Shown: positions 6,942 through 11,795 of the stretch, piece by piece
How positions within the stretch are numbered: the first letter of the stretch is position 1
Layout: every line of letters begins with the position of its first letter
DNA from: GCA-2701705 sp036163455
GTDB taxonomy: Bacteria > Pseudomonadota > Gammaproteobacteria > GCA-002705445 > GCA-002716945
NCBI GenBank assembly: GCA_036163455.1
Contig: JAYZKL010000065.1
Coordinates: forward strand, 1-11,795
Direction of reading: 5' to 3'
Length of the DNA: 11,795 bases
Notes under the pieces: model-generated
Told to the model about the DNA's origin: nothing
Seen by the model: the letters and a program-made list of their open reading frames with translations, nothing else
Database searches by the model: none
Program-made: the position numbers and the translations under genes

Positions 6942-7517
6942 TTATAGCTCCAAAAAATTTTTTAATAATTGATGACCAGGTTCTGTAAGTATAGATTCGG
7001 GATGAAATTGAAGTCCATATGTAGGATATTGTTTATGTTTAATTCCCATTATTTCATCCACAATATTATTATCTTTACTCCATGCAGTAATTTCTAAACA
7101 TTCTGGTAATGTTTTTTTCTCTACAACAAGAGAATGGTATCTTGTAGCATCAAATGGATTATTAACTTTTGAAAAAATTTCATTCTCATTATGAAAAATT
7201 GAAGAAGTTTTACCATGCATTATTAAATTAGCAGTTATTATTCTGCCATTAAAAGCTTGCCCTATACTTTGATGACCTAAACAAATGCCTAGAATAGGTT
7301 TTATTTTATAAAATCTTTTAACTACTTCTACCGAGATACCTGCTTCATTTGGTGTACAAGGCCCGGGTGAAATTACAATTTTCTCAGGGTTAATCTTTTC
7401 AATTTCAGATATATCTATCATATCATTTCTATGAACAGTTAGTTCTGCTCCAAGTTCACCAAAATACTGAACTATGTTGTATGTAAATGAATCATAATTA
7501 TCTATCATTAAAATCAT
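6942..7517 (-). CDS. trpG: Anthranilate synthase glutamine amidotransferase subunit
   Basis: TrpG releases ammonia from glutamine for TrpE. The 191 residues form a class I amidotransferase with no fused TrpD. MIDNYDSFTYN opens the protein, SPGPCTPNEAG follows at 50-60, the catalytic C79 is in ILGICLGHQ, and H172 and E174 in QFHPES complete the triad. The start overlaps the trpE stop in an ATGA (7514-7517). A strong GGGAG site 7 bases before the ATG lies in the last codons of trpE, favouring matched synthesis of the two subunits. Enzymes of this family can also serve folate synthesis (PabA), but the trp operon context makes tryptophan the main role. Confidence 0.97.
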   Translation of the reverse strand: MILMIDNYDSFTYNIVQYFGELGAELTVHRNDMIDISEIEKINPEKIVISPGPCTPNEAGISVEVVKRFYKIKPILGICLGHQSIGQAFNGRIITANLIMHGKTSSIFHNENEIFSKVNNPFDATRYHSLVVEKKTLPECLEITAWSKDNNIVDEIMGIKHKQYPTYGLQFHPESILTEPGHQLLKNFLEL

Positions 7518-8983
7518 TCTTTTTCTCCCTGCATATTGTAATACGCCTGTAATATAGCCTTACCCTTGTTTATTGTTTCTGTCCATTCAGATTCAGGATT
7601 TGAATCATTAACAATGCCTGCTCCACATTGTATATTTAAAACCTTATCTTTAATCACACAGGTCCTTATTGCAATAGCTGTGTCCATGTTACCATTCCAA
7701 CCTAAATAACCAATAGCTCCAGCATAAATACCTCTTTTATGTGGCTCTAATTCATAAATTATTTCAATAGCTCTTATCTTTGGAGCTCCACTAACTGTGC
7801 CAGCTGGGAAAGTAGCTCTTAAAACATCAATCATAGTTAAATTTTTCTTAATTTTCCCAATTACATTAGAAACCATATGCATAACATGGGAGTATTTTTC
7901 TATAATTCTATTCTCAGTTAATTTAACAGAACCAATTTCTGAAACTTTCCCCACATCATTTCTACCAAGATCAATTAACATTAAATGTTCTGCATTTTCT
8001 TTCGGGTCTTGAGTTAATTCATGTTCTAATTCATTATCGGTTGTTTTATTAACTCCTCTGGGCCTAGTGCCAGCAATTGGTCTGACTGTAACTATGTTAT
8101 CCTCTAGTCTGACTAGTATTTCTGGAGATGAACCTATAATAAAAAAATCTCCAAAATTTAAATAATACATATAAGGCGATGGATTAATATTTCTCAATTC
8201 CTGATAAAACTCAACTGGTTTTTTATCAAACGGCATGGACATTCTTTGTGACAATACAACTTGCATAATATCTCCATTCACTATGTAGTTCTTAATTTTT
8301 TTTACTGCATCTATAAAATCTTCTCTCTCATAATGATGTGTTACAGGTTGCTGAGATTTATTTCGTTTAGATATATTTCTCTCTTTAGGAATAAATTTTT
8401 TCAATATCTCTTGTATCTCTCGAAGCCTATCTGTTTTTTCTTTAAAACTAATAATTGTATTATCGGCATATACAATGATATGAATTAGATTTTTTGTTTT
8501 ATCAAAAATTAAAATCTCTCTAGATATAATAAGTGATATATCGGGTGTAGCTAAAGAATCTTTTTGTTTTGGAATAGATAGTTTTGGCTCAATAAATTGA
8601 ACAGTATCAAATCCAAAAAAACCAACTAATCCTCCTTGAAAATTTGGAAGATCCTTATCATGTAAAACTTTAAATTGACTGTGGAAATCTTCAATCCAAT
8701 TGATTGGATCTTCTGTTTTAATATTTTTTGTTTTTTTACCATCTTCATATAAATTAATTTCATTCCCAAAAACATCTAAATAATCATTCGATGGTAAGCC
8801 AAGTATTGTATATCTGCTCCACTTTTTTTTGCCTTCCAATGATTCAAAAAAATATGATTTAGGTTTATCTGATAAAGATTTATATAATTGGAGAGGATCA
8901 ATATTTTCAATGGGGATTTGTTCCTTTAGAGGAATTAATCTATATCCATCTTTGACATAATTTAAAAACTCTTTTTCTTCCAT
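7514..8983 (-). CDS. trpE: Anthranilate synthase component I
   Basis: TrpE converts chorismate to anthranilate using ammonia from TrpG; it is the committed and feedback-inhibited step. The 489 residues resemble Pseudomonas TrpE. The N-terminal FFESLEGKKKWSRYTILG (from about 45) corresponds to the tryptophan-binding LLES region, with Phe-Phe in place of Leu-Leu. The catalytic chorismate-binding part includes PEILVRLEDNIVTVRPIAG, LIDLGRNDVGKVS, FPAGTVSGAPKIRA and AIAIRTCVIK. The ATG at 8983 has GAAG five bases upstream. Only 22 bp separate it from rpe, so no leader peptide or attenuator precedes it. It overlaps trpG by 4 bp. Confidence 0.97.
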   Translation of the reverse strand: MEEKEFLNYVKDGYRLIPLKEQIPIENIDPLQLYKSLSDKPKSYFFESLEGKKKWSRYTILGLPSNDYLDVFGNEINLYEDGKKTKNIKTEDPINWIEDFHSQFKVLHDKDLPNFQGGLVGFFGFDTVQFIEPKLSIPKQKDSLATPDISLIISREILIFDKTKNLIHIIVYADNTIISFKEKTDRLREIQEILKKFIPKERNISKRNKSQQPVTHHYEREDFIDAVKKIKNYIVNGDIMQVVLSQRMSMPFDKKPVEFYQELRNINPSPYMYYLNFGDFFIIGSSPEILVRLEDNIVTVRPIAGTRPRGVNKTTDNELEHELTQDPKENAEHLMLIDLGRNDVGKVSEIGSVKLTENRIIEKYSHVMHMVSNVIGKIKKNLTMIDVLRATFPAGTVSGAPKIRAIEIIYELEPHKRGIYAGAIGYLGWNGNMDTAIAIRTCVIKDKVLNIQCGAGIVNDSNPESEWTETINKGKAILQAYYNMQGEKE

Positions 8984-9005
8984 TAGAACTTCAAATGGCT
9001 AAGAA

Positions 9006-9674
9006 TCAGATTTTACTCAACACTGATCGCATCTGAGAAATAGTTGATTTATAGTCATCTGAATTAAAAATTGCTGAACCAGCAACAAAAGTATCAGCTC
9101 CGGCTTCTGCTACATTCGCAATATTTTCAAGATTTATACCTCCATCAACTTCAAGCCTGATTTTTCTACCCGATTTGTCAATTATTTCTCTAACTTTTTT
9201 TATTTTCTCATAAGTACTTTCAATAAATTTTTGTCCAGGGAATCCTGGATTAACAGACATTAATAAAATCATATCTACCTTTTCAATACAATGCTCTAAA
9301 TAAGTCAAAGGTGTTGCTGGATTAAATACTATACCTGGTTTACATTTGTGTTCCATAATAAGACTTATAGTCCTATCAATATGGTCAGTTGCTTCAGGAT
9401 GAAATGTTATATAGTCAGCTCCAGCTTTTGCAAAATCTGGTATTATTCTGTCCACAGGCCTAATCATTAAATGCACATCAATTATCTTATCAATCCCAAA
9501 ATCTCTAAGAGCAGAACAAATCATGGGGCCAAATGTTAGGTTTGGCACATAATGATTATCCATTACATCAAAATGTATAAAATCTGCACCAGCATTTATA
9601 ACGTTTTGTACATCCTCGCCAAGGCGTGAAAAATCTGCTGATAATATTGATGGTGCTATCTTATAATCTCTCAT
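9006..9674 (-). CDS. rpe: Ribulose-phosphate 3-epimerase
   Basis: Rpe interconverts ribulose 5-phosphate and xylulose 5-phosphate with a bound divalent metal. With the ATG at 9674 it has 222 residues and begins MRDYKIAPSILSADF, aligning with E. coli Rpe (MKQYLIAPSILSADF). Metal ligands and catalytic residues are visible: S9, H34 and D36 in FIHFDVMDNHYVPNLTFG, H68 in VHLM, and D in LEVDGGI; LLMSVNPGFPGQKF is the phosphate loop region. A GTG at 9692 would add six residues, but lacks a ribosome binding site and family support. It is the first gene of the operon continuing into trpEGDC. In Pseudomonas-type genomes rpe and trpE are near neighbours with gph between them; gph is absent here. Confidence 0.96.
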   Translation of the reverse strand: MRDYKIAPSILSADFSRLGEDVQNVINAGADFIHFDVMDNHYVPNLTFGPMICSALRDFGIDKIIDVHLMIRPVDRIIPDFAKAGADYITFHPEATDHIDRTISLIMEHKCKPGIVFNPATPLTYLEHCIEKVDMILLMSVNPGFPGQKFIESTYEKIKKVREIIDKSGRKIRLEVDGGINLENIANVAEAGADTFVAGSAIFNSDDYKSTISQMRSVLSKI

Positions 9675-9709
9675 TTTCTTAAAGGTATGCACATACTTTT
9701 GTATCGCAC

Positions 9710-9715
9710 AGTATA
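9710..9715 (-). promoter_or_regulatory. Candidate -10 of the rpe-trp-speD operon
   Basis: Reads TATACT on the minus strand (5/6 to consensus), about 36 bases before the rpe ATG at 9674. No convincing -35 is seen at 16-18 bases. Because genes downstream are packed with spacers of 22 bp or less, a promoter in this region is expected to drive all seven genes. Confidence 0.35.
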
Positions 9716-9748
9716 TGACATAAGACTTATTAATTATATTATTATTTT

Positions 9749-9760
9749 CATGATATCATG
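9749..9760. promoter_or_regulatory. 12-bp perfect palindrome between rpe and the pseudoazurin gene
   Basis: CATGATATCATG is fully self-complementary and sits in the 125-bp divergent region, 40 bases before the pseudoazurin start at 9800. It could be an operator half-site pair for a dimeric regulator, placed between the two promoters. In AT-rich DNA short palindromes also occur by chance, so the role is unproven. Confidence 0.3.
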
Positions 9761-9799
9761 TATAGGGTAATTTATAAGTTTATACAGGGAGAAAAAGAA

Positions 9800-10249
9800 A
9801 TGGAAAATTTTAAAATTTATTTTTTATGCATTTGTTTGCTTCTGACCAACGATATATATTCAGCTGAGCATCAGATAAAGATGTTGAGCTCTTCAAATGG
9901 CCAGATGATGGTTTTTGAACCACCGGTTCTAAAAATTAACAAAGGGGATACTGTTAGATGGATCTCTACTCAACCAGGTCATAATTCTGTTTCAATAAAT
10001 GAGATGTTGCCAGAAGGTGCCATGAGTTGGGAGGGTGGAGTAAATGAAGAAATATCTGTAGATTTTAATGTAGAGGGCGTTTATGGATATAAATGCACAC
10101 CTCATTATATACTAGGAATGGTAGGCCTCATTATAGTTGGTGACCCAAAACATAATTTTGACTCTGCGAAAAAATTTGCTACAGAAGCAGAAAAAAAATT
10201 TGCAACAGGTAAAGATCGGTTCACAAAGTATTTCTCTGAAGTAAAATAA
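9800..10249 (+). CDS. Pseudoazurin-like periplasmic blue copper protein
   Basis: This is a small type I copper protein that would carry electrons in the periplasm. From the ATG at 9800 it has 149 residues. A signal peptide (about 1-22, hydrophobic FLCICLLL, cleavage likely after YSA) leaves a mature protein of about 127, near the usual 123 of pseudoazurins. MMVFEPPVLKINKGDTVRW is the family N-terminal strand. H61 (PGHN), C99, H102 and M107 (CTPHYILGM) give the four copper ligands with the standard Cys-His-Met spacing. A Lys-rich helix-like tail follows. An in-frame ATG at 9758 adds 14 residues that would mask the signal peptide; AGGGAG at 9786-9791 marks 9800 as the real start. Its redox partners are not nearby. 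Confidence 0.9.
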   Translation: MENFKIYFLCICLLLTNDIYSAEHQIKMLSSSNGQMMVFEPPVLKINKGDTVRWISTQPGHNSVSINEMLPEGAMSWEGGVNEEISVDFNVEGVYGYKCTPHYILGMVGLIIVGDPKHNFDSAKKFATEAEKKFATGKDRFTKYFSEVK

Positions 10250-10275
10250 ATAGATCAATTTGAAATGGATGATGC

Positions 10276-11139
10276 GTGAGTAATTTTCTACAAATACCAG
10301 AATTAGTTCTTAGTCACCAAGGGAAAGTAAGAGATATTTATGAAATTAAAAATCAAAAAAATTTATTAATTTATACATCTGATAGGATTTCTGCTTTTGA
10401 TTTTGTGTTCGACGATACTATTCCTGGGAAGGGAGCATTATTAAATAAATTATCATTATTCTGGTTCGATAGAACAAAAAATATTATAAAAAATCATATT
10501 GTAGGCTTTCAAGAAATAAATATAAGTAGTCTTAGCAATGAAGATAAAGAGTGTTGCATGTTGGTGAGAAAAGTTAAAGTTCTACCAATTGAAGCAATTG
10601 TTAGAGGCTATCTTGCTGGTTCAGCATGGGAATCTTATAAAAAAACAAAAACTATTAATAACAAAAAAACAGATATTGTTTATAAGGAATTTGACCAATT
10701 CAAAGAACCCATATTTACGCCATCTACCAAAGCGGAAAAAGGTCAGAGAGATCAAAATATTTCGTTCGAAGAAATGAAAAGCCTAATAGGTGAAAAGCTT
10801 TCAGAAAAAATCATGGATATTAGTATCAAACTCTATACTTATGCACACTCTTTTGCGCAAAAAAAAGGAATAATTATTGCTGATACAAAATTTGAATTTG
10901 GCCAAGATGAAAATGGAGAGTTAATACTGATTGATGAGTTATTTACTCCTGATTGTTCTAGATTCTGGTTGTATGATATTAAAACAAAGGAAATTAATTT
11001 TGAATCATTTGATAAACAGTTTCTACGTAATTACTTGATCAATATCAACTGGCAAAATCAACAAATTTCTCTTCCTTCAGATATAAAACAGGAGTTAATG
11101 CTCAGGTATAAAAGCGCCTATAATCTTATTACCAACTAA
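10276..11139 (+). CDS. purC: SAICAR synthase (phosphoribosylaminoimidazole-succinocarboxamide synthase)
   Basis: PurC joins aspartate to CAIR with ATP in purine synthesis. The 287 residues resemble the long, yeast Ade1-like form (about 300) rather than the 237-residue E. coli type. Motifs run GKVRDIYEI, DRISAFDFVF, PIEAIVRGYLAGSAW, EPIFTPSTKAEKGQRDQNIS, IIADTKFEFG, LIDELFTPDCSRFW and FDKQFLR. The start is GTG at 10276: an in-frame TGA lies two codons upstream, at 10270-10272, so no earlier start exists, and residue 1 fits the family. A weak GGA(T) lies about six bases before it. It follows the pseudoazurin gene by 26 bp and precedes bioD by 27 bp, so the three may share a transcript. Confidence 0.95.
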   Translation: MSNFLQIPELVLSHQGKVRDIYEIKNQKNLLIYTSDRISAFDFVFDDTIPGKGALLNKLSLFWFDRTKNIIKNHIVGFQEINISSLSNEDKECCMLVRKVKVLPIEAIVRGYLAGSAWESYKKTKTINNKKTDIVYKEFDQFKEPIFTPSTKAEKGQRDQNISFEEMKSLIGEKLSEKIMDISIKLYTYAHSFAQKKGIIIADTKFEFGQDENGELILIDELFTPDCSRFWLYDIKTKEINFESFDKQFLRNYLININWQNQQISLPSDIKQELMLRYKSAYNLITN

Positions 11140-11166
11140 GATATAAATGAAGAGACATTTTAAATT

Positions 11167-11795
11167 TTGAAGATAACAAAATATAAAACAAAAATTTTCG
11201 TAACCGGCAGTGACACAAATGTTGGTAAAACTTACATTACAAATAATCTATTAAAATATATAATTTCACAAAATTATACTGTAATGCCCTTCAAACCTGT
11301 AGAAACAGGATGTAGAAAAATAAAAAATAAATTAATCCCTAATGATTCAAAAAAGTTTTTTATAACTATTAAAAAAACAATTGATATTGATAAAATAAAT
11401 CCCTACAGATTTATTGAACCTATTTCACCAAATAAAGCTATGATTCTAAGTAAGAAAAGAATTTTAATAAAAAATTATATTAAAAAAATAAGTGAGTTAG
11501 AAAAAAAAGACTTCTTAATTGTAGAAGGTGCTGGCGGCCTTCTATCCCCTATATCTAGAGATGGATTGAATATAGATTTAATTAATGCTTTACATTCAAA
11601 AGTAATTCTCGTTGTAGAAGATAAAGTAGGAGCTATTAACCACACCTTATTAAATCTAGAATCTTTAAAAAAAAGAAATATAGAATTAACAGGCATTATT
11701 TTAAACAGGAAATTGAAAGTTATACCAAAAGGTATGGATAATTTAAATGAACTAAAAGCATATACAAAAAAACCAATTTTTCAAACCTATAATAA
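11167..11795 (+). CDS. bioD: Dethiobiotin synthetase, C-terminus cut by the window
   Basis: BioD closes the ureido ring of biotin from 7,8-diaminopelargonate, CO2 and ATP. The frame is open to the last base, giving 209 residues; E. coli BioD has about 225, so only a short C-terminus is missing. The P-loop GSDTNVGKT is at 14-22, KPVETG at 43-48 and VEGAGGLLSP from 119, all in family positions. No ATG fits: an in-frame TAA at 11161-11163 is followed by ATT and then TTG (11167), the likely start. AAGAGA around 11150-11155 may be its ribosome binding site, at a long spacing. A 7-codon frame (11147-11170) ends in a TGA overlapping this TTG. Codon use is very AT- and Lys/Asn/Ile-rich, even compared with neighbours. 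Confidence 0.92.
   Translation, partial: MKITKYKTKIFVTGSDTNVGKTYITNNLLKYIISQNYTVMPFKPVETGCRKIKNKLIPNDSKKFFITIKKTIDIDKINPYRFIEPISPNKAMILSKKRILIKNYIKKISELEKKDFLIVEGAGGLLSPISRDGLNIDLINALHSKVILVVEDKVGAINHTLLNLESLKKRNIELTGIILNRKLKVIPKGMDNLNELKAYTKKPIFQTYN

Noticed and set aside
9758..9799. Upstream ATG for the pseudoazurin gene
   Set aside because: It lies inside the 12-bp palindrome, lacks a ribosome binding site, and would bury the signal peptide; AGGGAG supports 9800.

Overview
The window is an AT-rich, densely packed stretch of bacterial core genome. Several traits point to a streamlined, low-GC gammaproteobacterium, possibly a SAR86-like marine lineage (inference; no marker gene here settles it). 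RpsI, RpiA, Coq7, TrpE/G, Rpe and SpeD all resemble gammaproteobacterial forms. The neighbourhoods ilvA/rpiA (divergent), trpGDC...speD/coq7 (convergent) and rpe...trpE are ones I recall from Pseudomonas-type genomes. Spacers are tiny, gene ends overlap, A/T is preferred at third codon positions, and many starts lack a clear Shine-Dalgarno sequence.

Layout. Bases 1-156 are the end of a Lys/Arg-rich histone H1-like or AlgP-like protein, followed by a bidirectional hairpin terminator shared with ilvA (minus strand). ilvA (threonine deaminase) and rpiA (ribose-5-phosphate isomerase) diverge from about 1750-1810. rpiA runs head-on into the rplM-rpsI ribosomal operon (minus), overlapping the end of rpsI by 4 bp. 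rplM and coq7 diverge across a 112-bp region. coq7 (ubiquinone synthesis) then converges with a long minus-strand operon, leaving a single base between stop codons.

That operon, in transcription order, is rpe - trpE - trpG - trpD - trpC - VOC-family gene - speD (about 9674 down to 4006). It joins a pentose-phosphate enzyme, the enzymes from chorismate to indole-3-glycerol phosphate, an unassigned glyoxalase-fold protein and S-adenosylmethionine decarboxylase. Spacers are 22 bp or less, several genes overlap, and there is no room for a trp leader/attenuator in front of trpE. trpB, trpA and speE are not in the window.

Divergent from rpe is a plus-strand run: a periplasmic pseudoazurin-like copper protein, purC (SAICAR synthase of the long yeast-like type) and bioD (dethiobiotin synthetase, cut by the window end). 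Spacers of 26-27 bp make co-transcription plausible.

No stretch above 300 bases lacks a gene. I see no tRNA, rRNA, CRISPR array, insertion sequence, phage gene or defence system. The window looks like ordinary housekeeping sequence. The points most worth a second look are the VOC protein embedded between trpC and speD, the fused operon layout, the Lys/Arg repeat tail and the packing of convergent gene ends.
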